Part shown: positions 16,377 to 24,924 of the stretch, piece after piece
How the letters are laid out: each line of letters opens with the position of its first letter
Numbering within the stretch: the stretch's first letter is position 1
Made by a program: the position numbers and the translations under genes
Assembly: GCA_035534175.1 (NCBI GenBank)
Contig: DATLSM010000073.1
Coordinates: 5,641-69,640, forward strand
DNA from: DATLSM01 sp035534175
Lineage (GTDB): Bacteria > Actinomycetota > Thermoleophilia > Solirubrobacterales > 70-9
DNA length: 64,000 nt
Direction of reading: 5' to 3'
The notes under the pieces: model-generated
What the model saw: the letters and a program-made list of their open reading frames with translations, nothing else
What the model was told of the DNA's origin: nothing
Database searches by the model: none

Positions 16377-18884
16377 ATGACTTCGAGGGTGGGACGAGGC
16401 CAACTGGTGGCGTGGGCGACGCTCGGCGCCGCGGCAGCGATCGCGGCTCCGGCCGCGGCCACATCGACCGGCGGAGCGCTCTCAGCGAGACTGGCCGAGT
16501 TGGCGAGGCCGGCGGTGCGCTCGGAGCCACCGGCCCGGCAGGCGGCGATGCTCGGCCTCGCTGCGGCCGGGCCGGGCAGCTTGCAGCGGGAGGGAGGTCG
16601 GGTTCTCGTCGATGTCCGCTACGACCATGGCGCCACGGCCGGGATCGAAGCGCTGCGCGCGGCGGGGGCCCGGATTCTCAGCCTCAGCCGACCCCTGCAG
16701 ACGGTGACCGTCGCCGCCGCGCCGGCATCGCTGCGCGCCCTCGCCGCGGCGCCCGGGGTGCGGGCGGTGACCGAGATCCTGGCCCCGATCATCTACGGAG
16801 CCGGCGGTTCTGCCGTCGACTCGTCTTCCTCCACCAACTGCGAAGGCGGGTCGGTCATCTCCGAAGGGGTCGGCCAGCTGCACGTCGGTGAAGCTCGCCA
16901 GGAGTTCGCCCTGAATGGGAGCGGGGTGACGGTGGGGGCGCTCTCGGATTCCTTCAACACGGCCACTAAGGAAGTTGAAGGAAAACATCTTTCGATCGCC
17001 ACCCACGCCGCCGAAGACGAAGCAAGCGGCGACCTGCCCGGCCCTGCAAATCCCTGCAGCGGCCAGCAAACGCCTGTCCGGGTGCTCGAAGACCACGCCT
17101 CCAGCGCCCTGGAAGGGGAATCGACCGACGAGGGAAGGGCGATGCTGCAGACCGTGCACGACGTCGCGCCGGACGCCTCGCTCGCCTTCATGACGGCATA
17201 TCCCAGCGAAGAAGCCTTCGCTCAGAACATCGAACGGCTGGCGAAGCCGGTCGCCGCAGGCGGCGCCGGCGCCCAGGTGATCGCCGACGACGTCGCCTAT
17301 TTCGAAGAACCGTTCTTCCAGGACGGGCCGGTCGCCGGAGCGATCAACCGGGTTACGGCGGCCGGGGTCGAGTACTTCACCGCGGCGGGCAACGACAACA
17401 TCTTCGACGCGATGGGCCGGGAAATCGCCTCCTGGGAAGCACCTCGGTTCCGCGACTCGGGAAGCTGCCCGAAAGCGCTGGAGGGGATCAAAGAAGCGGG
17501 GGAACCGGCGCACTGCATGCAGTTCGGGTCCAGCGCGGAAAAAAATACCTTCGGCATCGCGGTCGAGGCAGGCGCCACCCTGACCGTCGACCTGCAGTGG
17601 GCCGAACCCTGGAACGGGGTTCACACCGACCTCGATGCGTTCCTGCTCAACTCCGCCGGCGAACCGATCAAGGAAGGCGGAGAAGTGGTCGGCAGCTACA
17701 ACGACAACATCAAATCGCAAAAACCGGTTGAGGTATTCCAGTGGGAAAACAAGAACACGAAAGAAGCCCAGGTCGAGTTGGCGATCAACCACTGCTTCGG
17801 GAAACCGTGCAACGAAGAAGCCAGCGAAACCTTGATGCCGCGACTCAAAGTCGCCCTGCTGGAGAACGGCGGCGGGGTCTCAGAGACCCAGTACCCGATC
17901 TCCTCCGAAGGCGACACAGTAGGACCTACGATTCTCGGCCACAGCGGCGCCGCCAGCGCGATCACCGTCGGAGCCGAGCGCTATGACACCAACTCTGCGC
18001 CGGAGCCCTACTCCTCGCGGGGCCCGATCACCCACTACTTCGGCCCGGTCTCGGGCACGACCCCGGCCCCCGCCCTTCCGACCCCCGAAACGATCTCCAA
18101 GCCCGACCTCGTGGCCACAGACTGCGCCACCACCACCTTCTTCGCCTCATTCGAAGAAGGCGTTTGGCGCTACTGCGGGACCTCGGCCGCCGCTCCCCAC
18201 GCCGTCGGCGTCGCGGCCCTGATGTTGCAATCGAACCCCTCGCTCACGCCTGCCCAAGCACACGCGGCGCTGGCCGCCTCGGCGCGGGCGGTGGGGAGTT
18301 TCGGACCCAACGCGGTGGGCGCCGGACTCCTCGACGCTTTCGGTGCCGTGGCGCGGGTCGCGCTGCCGCCGACGGTCACGATCACCAAGCAGCCGAAGAA
18401 GATCGGCCGAAACCGCAGCCCGGCGGTGGAATTCAGCGCGAACAGGCCGGTGGACTTCTCCTGCTCGCTCGATGGCAGCGCTCCCCAGGCCTGCTCCTCG
18501 CCCTTCGTCCCCGCCAAGCCGCTGGCCGACGGACAACACAGATTCGAGGTCACCGGGGTCGATATCGCGGGACACCTCGGCAGCGGCTCGGTGTCGTTCA
18601 CGGTCGAGACCAGACCGCCCAACACTTTCTTTCGCCAACATCCCCGCAGGCTGATCCGCACTCACCGGCCGAGGGCGCGGGCCGGTTTCCGCTTCGGCTC
18701 GAATCAGTCCCCCGTCACCTTCCTCTGCAGAGTTGATGGCGGTCGTTTCCGCCGCTGTGGCTCACGCCTATCTCGCAGGTTTGCGCTCGGCGTGCACACC
18801 GTGCGGGTCAAGGCTCGCGACGCGGCCGGCAACGTCGACCCGACACCGGCGGTCTTCCGCTTTCGCGTCATGCGGGTCAGCTGA
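16377..18884 (+). CDS. Secreted subtilase/sedolisin-like serine peptidase with C-terminal repeat domains
   Basis: An 835-aa exported protein: signal peptide (hydrophobic run ending APAAATS), a propeptide-like region, a catalytic domain, then two C-terminal Ig-like repeats with paired Cys (FSCSLDGSAPQACSSPF and FLCRVDGGRFRRCGS). Catalytic motifs are an Asp in VGALSDSFN (about residue 190), Asn in AAGNDN (about 338) and Ser in CGTSAAAPH (about 603). The HGTxVA motif of true subtilisins is absent; TDEGRAMLQTVHD (about 250) stands in its place, as in S53-like members that use an acidic residue. Central codons favour GAA. Probably cell-surface or secreted. Confidence 0.85.
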   Translation: MTSRVGRGQLVAWATLGAAAAIAAPAAATSTGGALSARLAELARPAVRSEPPARQAAMLGLAAAGPGSLQREGGRVLVDVRYDHGATAGIEALRAAGARILSLSRPLQTVTVAAAPASLRALAAAPGVRAVTEILAPIIYGAGGSAVDSSSSTNCEGGSVISEGVGQLHVGEARQEFALNGSGVTVGALSDSFNTATKEVEGKHLSIATHAAEDEASGDLPGPANPCSGQQTPVRVLEDHASSALEGESTDEGRAMLQTVHDVAPDASLAFMTAYPSEEAFAQNIERLAKPVAAGGAGAQVIADDVAYFEEPFFQDGPVAGAINRVTAAGVEYFTAAGNDNIFDAMGREIASWEAPRFRDSGSCPKALEGIKEAGEPAHCMQFGSSAEKNTFGIAVEAGATLTVDLQWAEPWNGVHTDLDAFLLNSAGEPIKEGGEVVGSYNDNIKSQKPVEVFQWENKNTKEAQVELAINHCFGKPCNEEASETLMPRLKVALLENGGGVSETQYPISSEGDTVGPTILGHSGAASAITVGAERYDTNSAPEPYSSRGPITHYFGPVSGTTPAPALPTPETISKPDLVATDCATTTFFASFEEGVWRYCGTSAAAPHAVGVAALMLQSNPSLTPAQAHAALAASARAVGSFGPNAVGAGLLDAFGAVARVALPPTVTITKQPKKIGRNRSPAVEFSANRPVDFSCSLDGSAPQACSSPFVPAKPLADGQHRFEVTGVDIAGHLGSGSVSFTVETRPPNTFFRQHPRRLIRTHRPRARAGFRFGSNQSPVTFLCRVDGGRFRRCGSRLSRRFALGVHTVRVKARDAAGNVDPTPAVFRFRVMRVS

Positions 18885-18938
18885 TCCGGCGCTGCGGCGC
18901 CGCCTGTGCGCCGGCAAAGCCATTGGGCGCGCGGGAGC

Positions 18939-18955
18939 CCCGGCCGGTGGCCGGG
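18939..18955. terminator. Hairpin between convergent genes, candidate bidirectional terminator
   Basis: CCCGGCC and GGCCGGG form a perfect 7-bp stem around GGT in the 84-bp gap between the convergent protease and recD2 genes. There is no U-run, so it would be an imperfect intrinsic terminator. Confidence 0.35.
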
Positions 18956-18968
18956 TGCCCGCCGCCGG

Positions 18969-21095
18969 CTATCCGAGCAGCCGCTCCGCCAGACCCGAGT
19001 GCCGCTCGCCGCTGTCGTCGCGGCGCACCGCCATCGCCAGCGCCACCGGGTCTCCGACCAGCACGCAGCCCCTGGTGGCGCGCGTGATCGCCGTGTAGAC
19101 GAGGGGGCGGGTGAGCATCCGTGCGTGGGAGCGATGGCAGACGCCGACCACGACCGGCACCTCGGAGCCCTGGGACTTGTGGACCGAGATCGCGTAGGCC
19201 AGACGCAGGGTCGCCGTCTCCCCGTAGGGGATGACCATCGAGCCACCGTCGTCGGTGTCGACGAAGATCGCCTCCTCCTCGGGGTCATCGGCGCGGAGGA
19301 AGATGATCGAGCCGTTCATCAGGCCCAGCTCGTGCGAGTTGCGGGTCTGGATCAGGCGGTCGCCGAGGCGGAAGCGCTCGCCCAACGCCCGCCTGCCGCT
19401 CGGGTTGAGCCGCGCCTGCAGGCGCTTGTTCAGCGCGTCGATCCCGACCGCCCCCCGATACATCGGCGAGAGCACCTGCACCTCGCGGATCGGGTCGACG
19501 CCGAAGCGCTTCGGCGCCCGCTCGGCGACAACCTCCACCACGGTCTCCAGCGCTCGCTCCGGGCTCGGCCGGTCGATGAAGAAGAAGTCGTGTTCCTGGC
19601 CGGTCTCGGGCTGCAGACGCGGCGCTCGTCCCCGGTTGATCTCATGCGCGGCGGTGGTGATCATCGACCGCGCCGCTTGGCGAAAGATCTGGTTGAGTCG
19701 CACCACGGGCGCGATCCCCGCGGCGATCAGGTCCTCGAACGGCTTGCCGGCGCCGATCGGCGGCAGCTGCTCGGCGTCGCCGACGAAGACCAGGTGGGTC
19801 GACTCCGCCAGTCCGTCGAGCAGCACCTCGATCAGCCGCAGATTGAGCATCGAGGCCTCGTCCACGACGACCAGATCGACGGGGAAGGGGTGGCTGCGCC
19901 GGTAGGCGGGCTGGCGGCCGGGCATCCACTCGATCATCCGGTGGATCGTCTGCGCATCGTGCCCGGTTGCCTCCTCCAGCCGCCGCGCCGCGCGCCCGGT
20001 CGGCGCGCAGAGGGCGACGGTGGCATCGGCGGCTTCGGCCTCGGCGACGATCGCCTGGGTGCAGACGGTCTTGCCGACGCCGGGCCCTCCGGTGAGGATC
20101 GAGATGCGCGAGGCGAAGGCACCGCGCACCGCCGCCCATTGCTCCTCGGTCAGCCCGCCGCCCGGATTCTCCAGCGGCGGCTCGTGGCCCAGGTGCGGCT
20201 CGGCCTCGGCGCGGGCGCGCAGCGTCTGGGCGACGGCGATCTCGCGGGCGTGGGTCGGCTGGCGATACACCCGGCTCCCCTCGAGCAGAAGGCCGCGGGC
20301 GGAGGCGAGCACGTCGGGGTCGGGATCGAGCTCGAGCAGCCTCGCCGCCCGCTGGGTCAACGTGCCTACCGGGAGGAAGGTGTGACCCTGCTGCTCGGCC
20401 TCGGCCAGGACGAAGGACGCCGCCGCTTCGGCCCGGCGGTCGGACTCCGGGGGCACGTCGGCCCCCAGCGCGATCCTGTCGGCCCGGGCAAATCCGACCC
20501 CCTCGACCTCCGTCAGCCGGTAGGGGTCCTCGCGCAGGATCGCCATCGCGCCCTCGCCGTAGAGGGCGTGGATCGGGGCGGCGAGGTGTGCCAGCTCGTG
20601 CGGCGCCAGCTGGACGTGCAGGTCGCGAACCGAGCGGCTCGCCTGCCAGGATTCGGCCGCGGCCACCGCCTGTTTGGCGCTCACGCCTTGGAGTGAGCCG
20701 AAGACAGCCTCGGGGTTGGCGGCGATCGCCCCCATCACTCCCTCGCCGTGCTCATCGACCAGCCGCTCGGCGCGGGCCGGGCCGATGTGGCGCAGGGAGG
20801 TCAGGTAGGCGATCTGCCCGGGGCGGTCGGCGGGGTCCAGCGGCAGCGCGCCCCGCGCCCGCAGCTGGCGTCCGTAGCGAGAATGGGTCTGCCAATCACC
20901 GCTCACCTCGGCCCGGGCGCCGGTGGCCAGATGGGCCACCGGGCCAACCAGGGCGAAGCCCTCGCCCGACTCGGGATCCTGTACCTCCAGCACCGCGTAG
21001 CCGTCGTCGTCGGCCTTGAAGATGACGCCGAGCACCTCGACCGTGCCGGAGTAGTTTGCCTCCTCGGCGTCGAACAAAGTCGTTGCCTCGCTCAC
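18969..21095 (-). CDS. recD2: RecD2-type ATP-dependent 5'-3' DNA helicase (SF1B)
   Basis: A 708-aa helicase. The N-terminal region carries an OB-like domain and helix-hairpin-helix repeats (LRHIGPARAERLVDEHG, VEGVGFARADRIAL), followed by RecA-like cores: Walker A GGPGVGKT, Walker B VVVDEASML, motif III GDAEQLPPIGAG and, near the C-terminus, AYAISVHKSQGSEVP and TAITRA. This is the RecD2/YrrC architecture, acting in replication-fork maintenance and repair without RecBC. The GTG start is supported by TAGCTT ending 6 nt upstream. Confidence 0.93.
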   Translation of the reverse strand: MSEATTLFDAEEANYSGTVEVLGVIFKADDDGYAVLEVQDPESGEGFALVGPVAHLATGARAEVSGDWQTHSRYGRQLRARGALPLDPADRPGQIAYLTSLRHIGPARAERLVDEHGEGVMGAIAANPEAVFGSLQGVSAKQAVAAAESWQASRSVRDLHVQLAPHELAHLAAPIHALYGEGAMAILREDPYRLTEVEGVGFARADRIALGADVPPESDRRAEAAASFVLAEAEQQGHTFLPVGTLTQRAARLLELDPDPDVLASARGLLLEGSRVYRQPTHAREIAVAQTLRARAEAEPHLGHEPPLENPGGGLTEEQWAAVRGAFASRISILTGGPGVGKTVCTQAIVAEAEAADATVALCAPTGRAARRLEEATGHDAQTIHRMIEWMPGRQPAYRRSHPFPVDLVVVDEASMLNLRLIEVLLDGLAESTHLVFVGDAEQLPPIGAGKPFEDLIAAGIAPVVRLNQIFRQAARSMITTAAHEINRGRAPRLQPETGQEHDFFFIDRPSPERALETVVEVVAERAPKRFGVDPIREVQVLSPMYRGAVGIDALNKRLQARLNPSGRRALGERFRLGDRLIQTRNSHELGLMNGSIIFLRADDPEEEAIFVDTDDGGSMVIPYGETATLRLAYAISVHKSQGSEVPVVVGVCHRSHARMLTRPLVYTAITRATRGCVLVGDPVALAMAVRRDDSGERHSGLAERLLG

Positions 21096-21101
21096 CCTTC
21101 A

Positions 21102-21107
21102 AAGCTA
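21102..21107 (-). promoter_or_regulatory. -10 element TAGCTT, leaderless promoter of recD2
   Basis: On the minus strand TAGCTT ends 6 nt before the GTG at 21095. Confidence 0.45.
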
Positions 21108-21237
21108 CTCGGAGCAGGCGGATGTAAAGCACCGGCGACGTCGCCATCCGCGTCGCGACGCCTTTACTTGACCGGGTCGGCGCTGGCCTTCGAGCGTGGC
21201 GACATCTCCGTCCAGCAGCTTCTGGCCGCGGCGCCCC

Positions 21238-21298
21238 TTGACCGCCGACGGACCCAGAGCGCGCCGGATGGAAACGCTCGCGGTCTGTCGGCGGTCAA
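21238..21298. repeat. Long inverted repeat / hairpin between the cupin gene and recD2
   Basis: Arms 21238-21254 and 21282-21298 pair over 17 positions with one G-U wobble. Inside the loop GAGCG (21257-21261) and CGCTC (21275-21279) can pair too, giving about 22 bp in 61 nt. It starts 6 bp past the cupin stop codon on the minus strand, so it may end or stabilise that transcript, although no U-run follows. It could also be the relic of a small mobile element. Confidence 0.6.
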
Positions 21299-21304
21299 AT
21301 CGGT

Positions 21305-21697
21305 TCAGCGCGCCATCGGATCCGGCTCGCCCAACTTGGTCACGTCGGGCGCCTCGTAGAGCTGGCCCGCGGTGCCACCGATGACCAGCATGCGGATGCC
21401 CTCCTCGCCCGGCCAGACCTTGCGGGAAATACCAGGGCCGACCTTCGCCACGTGGTCGGGGTCGAGCTCGAAGCGCTCTCCCTCGATCTCGATCTCACCC
21501 CCGCCGCGCAGAGTCGCGTAGACCTCCTCCTGTCCATCCTCGGAGTGGTCGTGCTGGGGGTAGTTCTCGTAGTTGGGCGGCAGGTCGATGATCTGCATGC
21601 CGAACGATTCGACGCCGAGCTCGGCGCGAGCCCGCTTGAAGCCGCCGCCGAACACCGCCTCCATGTCGTCGATCCTCTTGACGGTGTGAGTGCTCAT
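21305..21697 (-). CDS. Cupin-domain protein
   Basis: A 130-aa single-domain cupin. The metal-binding motif is visible as HDHSEDGQEEVY (His, His and Glu of motif 1), and motif 2 as PDHVAKVGPGISRKVWPGEEG. IEIEGERFELDPD and RMLVIGGT complete the barrel. Substrate unknown. A strong GGAGGAGGG Shine-Dalgarno precedes the ATG. It lies 42 bp downstream of the FDOR-type oxidoreductase gene in the same direction and is probably cotranscribed with it. Confidence 0.85.
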   Translation of the reverse strand: MSTHTVKRIDDMEAVFGGGFKRARAELGVESFGMQIIDLPPNYENYPQHDHSEDGQEEVYATLRGGGEIEIEGERFELDPDHVAKVGPGISRKVWPGEEGIRMLVIGGTAGQLYEAPDVTKLGEPDPMAR

Positions 21698-21739
21698 CCA
21701 TCCCTCCTCCGGTGGTTGTCCATATCGGGTCGAGCGATC

Positions 21740-22138
21740 CTACGGCGCCATGTGCTGGACGCGCTCGGGCTCGACCTTTACGATCAGCCGCTGTTCGCCC
21801 GGCTGGCGCATCGGGTACTCCTCGACCCCCATGTAGCGCTTGGCCAGCGCGTCGATGTGCTCGTCGGCCCCATCGTGGGTCAGCTCCACCGCGCGGCCGC
21901 GGATCAGCAGACTCTCGTAGGGATTCTCCGGGTTGGTGATCGAGATCGCCACCCGCGGGTCGCGCCGCAGGTTCACCGGCTTCAGCCGGCCCTCGGCTGT
22001 GTTGAAGACGATCAGGCCGTCCTCGGAGTCGATCCACACCGGCGATACCTGGGGTGAGCCGTCCTCCATCACGGTCGCGACGTGGGCGAAGCTCTTGCCC
22101 CCCAACAGGTGCTGGGCGGTTGCGGGAATCTCTGCCAT
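21740..22138 (-). CDS. PPOX-class F420- or flavin-dependent oxidoreductase
   Basis: A 132-aa split-barrel protein of the pyridoxamine-phosphate-oxidase-like superfamily. The pattern AHVATVMEDGSPQVSPVWIDSEDG, RRDPRVAISITNPENPY and LIRGRAVEL is typical of actinobacterial F420-dependent FDOR-B enzymes, which bind deazaflavin F420; an FMN enzyme is the alternative. The ATG at 22138 is preceded by AGGAGG with 5-nt spacing, which decides the start against a longer upstream frame. It is divergent from rlmN. Confidence 0.85.
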   Translation of the reverse strand: MAEIPATAQHLLGGKSFAHVATVMEDGSPQVSPVWIDSEDGLIVFNTAEGRLKPVNLRRDPRVAISITNPENPYESLLIRGRAVELTHDGADEHIDALAKRYMGVEEYPMRQPGEQRLIVKVEPERVQHMAP

Positions 22139-22198
22139 CTGAACCTCCTGACGATTGTTGTTTTTGGCGCGTTGCACAGGTGACCATAGCTCCGTCCC

Positions 22199-22204
22199 TA
22201 CACT
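22199..22204 (+). promoter_or_regulatory. -10 element TACACT, leaderless promoter of rlmN
   Basis: TACACT ends 7 nt before the GTG at 22212, which supports this start over an upstream TTG in the same frame. Confidence 0.5.
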
Positions 22205-22211
22205 CGCCCCG

Positions 22212-23204
22212 GTGGATCGTGAGCTACTCGACATCACCCTTGCCGACGCCGGGGAGCCCGGTTTCCGCGCCTCCCAGGTGTGGGAGTGGGTCGCCCGTGG
22301 GGCGCGCTCCTATGGGGAGATGACCAACCTGCCGGCGGCGCTGCGCCGGCGGCTGGCCAGCGAGGTCCCGCTCTCCACCCTGAGCGTCGAGGTCGAGGCC
22401 AAGTCCGAGGACGGCACGGTCAAGGCCCTCTTCAATACCGTCGACGGGCGGCCGATCGAGGCGGTGCTGATGCGCTACCGCGACGGGCGCCGTTCGGTCT
22501 GCCTCTCCTCCCAGTCGGGTTGCCCGCTGACCTGCACCTTCTGTGCCACCGGGAAGATGAGGTTCGGCCGCAACCTCAGTGCCGACGAGATCCTCGACCA
22601 GGCGCTCCATTTCCGTCGCATGGAGGCGATCGACCACGTGGTCTTCATGGGGATGGGGGAGCCGGCGATGAACCTCGACGCCGTGCTCGCCGCCTGCGAG
22701 CGCTTGCCCGACATCGGCGTCACCCACCGGCGCACGGCGATCTCCACGGTGGGCTGGGTGCCGGGTATCGATCGTCTCGCCGGGTGCCCGATGCCGGTCG
22801 CCCTCGCGCTCTCTCTGCACGCCCCAAACGACGAGTTGCGCTCGCGGCTGATGCCGGTCAACGACCGCTATCCGCTGGCCGAGGTGCTCGCCGCCTGCGA
22901 GCGCTACCGCGCCAGCCGCCGGCGCCGGGTCTTCATCGAGTACGTGATGCTCGACGGCGTCAACGACCTCCCCGAGCACGCTCACCAACTCGCCGCCCTG
23001 CTCGACCCCAGGATCTACAAGCTGAACCTGATCCCCTACAACCCGACCGGGACCTATGACGGCTCCTCTCCCGAGCGGATCGAGCGCTTCCGCGCGATCC
23101 TGGCCGCCAACAGTGGCCTCACCGCCACCCTCCGACTCACCCGGGGGCGCGACATCGACGCCGCCTGCGGTCAGCTCGCGGCCGGGGCCAGCTCCGCCGC
23201 CTAG
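22212..23204 (+). CDS. rlmN: 23S rRNA (adenine-2503-C2)-methyltransferase RlmN, radical SAM
   Basis: A 330-aa radical SAM enzyme that methylates C2 of A2503 in 23S rRNA (and A37 of some tRNAs). All functional cysteines are seen: CxxxCxxC at 104/108/111 for the 4Fe-4S cluster, the upstream Cys97 in VCLSSQSGC, and the C-terminal Cys319 in GRDIDAACGQ that forms the covalent methyl-transfer intermediate. The N-terminal accessory domain (RASQVWEWVARGA) is present. The GTG at 22212 is chosen because of the -10 just upstream. Slightly short for the family (about 350-380). Confidence 0.93.
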   Translation: MDRELLDITLADAGEPGFRASQVWEWVARGARSYGEMTNLPAALRRRLASEVPLSTLSVEVEAKSEDGTVKALFNTVDGRPIEAVLMRYRDGRRSVCLSSQSGCPLTCTFCATGKMRFGRNLSADEILDQALHFRRMEAIDHVVFMGMGEPAMNLDAVLAACERLPDIGVTHRRTAISTVGWVPGIDRLAGCPMPVALALSLHAPNDELRSRLMPVNDRYPLAEVLAACERYRASRRRRVFIEYVMLDGVNDLPEHAHQLAALLDPRIYKLNLIPYNPTGTYDGSSPERIERFRAILAANSGLTATLRLTRGRDIDAACGQLAAGASSAA

Positions 23205-23248
23205 CCGCCGAGACGTGGGCGCGCCGACCGTTTGGCTGCTCAGCCAAC

Positions 23249-23254
23249 TAGCAT
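23249..23254 (+). promoter_or_regulatory. -10 element TAGCAT, leaderless promoter of the P450 gene
   Basis: TAGCAT ends 7 nt before the ATG at 23262. Confidence 0.5.
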
Positions 23255-23261
23255 CCCGGCA

Positions 23262-24719
23262 ATGCCCGCCGAGACCGCGATCTCCGTCCCGCGCCCACCC
23301 CGGCGCTCGGCCAACCCGTTCAGCCGGTTGGCCAGCGATGCGCTCTCCGAATGGCGCTGCCGTGGCCGGTTTCCTCCCGGCCCGAATGACTTCAGCATCT
23401 CCCGCACACGAAAGATCGTCCACGATCCCCTGCCGATTCTCCTCTCCGCCTACGAGGAGTACGGGCCGATCTTCAGCCTGCGAGTCCTGCACCTGCGCAG
23501 CGTCTTCATGCTCGGGCCCGAGGCCAACCACTTCGTCACCGTTTCCCACCCGGAGAACTTCCACTGGCGCGAGGGCAGCTTCGGCGACCTGATCCCGCTG
23601 CTCGGCGACGGCCTGCTGACGATCGACGAGGGCTACCACGACCGTGCCCGAGCGATCATGCTGCCGGCGTTTCACCGCGAGCAGGTGACGGCGATGCTGG
23701 AGTCGATGGGCGCCGAAGCCGAGGCGGCGATCTCGGGCCTTCGGCTGGGGGAGGTCATCGACCTCTACGCCTGGATGCGCAACCTGGCGATGCGGATCGC
23801 GATGCGCTCCCTGCTGGGTCTCGACCCCGACGGCGCCGGCAAGGGCGCTGCGGCGGCGGAGCACTTTGAGCGGGCCCTCAACTTCTATGGGATCGACTTC
23901 GCCCTACGGTTCCTGCGCGGCCCGGGCACGCCCTGGCGGGGGATGCTCGCCTCACGCGCCGTCCTCGACGAAATCGTCTTCGGCGAGATCACCCGCCGGC
24001 GCGCCGCGCCGGACCCGAGCAGCCGCGACATCCTCAGCCTCCTGCTCGCCGCTCGCGGCGAGGGGGAGGAGGCATTCACCGACCGCGAGGTTCGCGATCA
24101 GGTGATGACCCTGATGTTTGCCGGCCACGACACCTCCACCTCGACCCTTACCTTCATGATGTATGAGCTCGCCCGTCACCCCGAGGTGCTCGCCCGCCTC
24201 TGCCAGGAGCAGGACCGGGTGCTCGGCGCCGCCGCTCCCACGGCGGAGGTCCTGGAGCGGGAGATGCCCTACCTCGACATGGTCCTGGACGAGGTGTTGC
24301 GCCTCTACCCGCCGGCCTGGATCGGCCCGCGCCGCGCGGTCCGCGATTTTGAGTTCGGCGGTTATACGGTTCCCCGGGGCGCCTACATCAGCTACTGCTC
24401 CTGGGCCAGCCACCGCATCCCGGAGGTCTTCCCCGATCCCGAGGCATTCATCCCCGAGCGCTTCACCCGCGAGCGCAAGGCGGCGCTGCCGCGGGGCGCC
24501 TACGTTCCCTTCGGCGGCGGCCGGCGAATCTGCATCGGCAAACGCTTCGGCCAGACCGAGGTGAAGCTGGTGGCGACCATGTTGCTCCAGCGCCTGCGCC
24601 TCGACGCGCTCCCCGGCCGCACGATGACCGTTCGCCAGATGCCCACCCTCTCGCCGCTGGGCGGTTTGAAGATGCGGGTTGGCGAGCGGGGGGCCCCGGC
24701 GGGGATTCCGCTGGCCTGA
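23262..24719 (+). CDS. Cytochrome P450
   Basis: A 485-aa haem monooxygenase. Hallmarks are a Pro-rich start (RFPPGPNDF), the I-helix oxygen-activation motif AGHDTSTST (about residue 287), ExxR in DEVLRLYPP (about 344), the PERF-like IPERFTRER, and the haem loop FGGGRRICIGKRF with the axial Cys near 424. It is probably cytosolic, as there is no membrane anchor. No redox-partner gene is adjacent, and the substrate cannot be told. The ATG at 23262 is supported by the -10 element; an upstream start would add 10 residues. Confidence 0.93.
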   Translation: MPAETAISVPRPPRRSANPFSRLASDALSEWRCRGRFPPGPNDFSISRTRKIVHDPLPILLSAYEEYGPIFSLRVLHLRSVFMLGPEANHFVTVSHPENFHWREGSFGDLIPLLGDGLLTIDEGYHDRARAIMLPAFHREQVTAMLESMGAEAEAAISGLRLGEVIDLYAWMRNLAMRIAMRSLLGLDPDGAGKGAAAAEHFERALNFYGIDFALRFLRGPGTPWRGMLASRAVLDEIVFGEITRRRAAPDPSSRDILSLLLAARGEGEEAFTDREVRDQVMTLMFAGHDTSTSTLTFMMYELARHPEVLARLCQEQDRVLGAAAPTAEVLEREMPYLDMVLDEVLRLYPPAWIGPRRAVRDFEFGGYTVPRGAYISYCSWASHRIPEVFPDPEAFIPERFTRERKAALPRGAYVPFGGGRRICIGKRFGQTEVKLVATMLLQRLRLDALPGRTMTVRQMPTLSPLGGLKMRVGERGAPAGIPLA

Positions 24720-24729
24720 ATTTAGACCC

Positions 24730-24735
24730 TATCCT
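24730..24735 (+). promoter_or_regulatory. -10 element TATCCT, leaderless promoter of a tiny membrane protein gene
   Basis: TATCCT ends 6 nt before the GTG at 24742 (9 nt before the ATG at 24745), just after the P450 stop. Confidence 0.4.
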
Positions 24736-24741
24736 GGTTGG

Positions 24742-24924
24742 GTGATGGTGCTTGCGACCCTTGTGGCACTGCCGTCGGCGCTCGAGGCCTGGCCAGCCGT
24801 GGTCGGCGCCGGCCTGATCCCGGTCGTCGGCATGGTCGCCGTCGGCTACCTGATCATCCACGCCGTGCGCGACCACGACGAGGAGGAAGACGATGAGCCG
24901 GCACCACCCCCTCCCGCTACTTGA
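24742..24924 (+). CDS. Tiny membrane protein with acidic tail
   Basis: A 60-aa protein (59 if the ATG at 24745 is used). It has one or two hydrophobic segments (LATLVALPSALEAWP, then AGLIPVVGMVAVGYLIIHAV) followed by an acidic, Pro-rich tail (RDHDEEEDDEPAPPPPAT). I do not recognise a family. It follows the P450 gene and overlaps the 3' end of the convergent glutamine synthetase gene by 8 bp. Evidence that it is real is the promoter-like sequence, the coherent membrane topology and the tight fit between genes. Confidence 0.55.
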   Translation: MMVLATLVALPSALEAWPAVVGAGLIPVVGMVAVGYLIIHAVRDHDEEEDDEPAPPPPAT

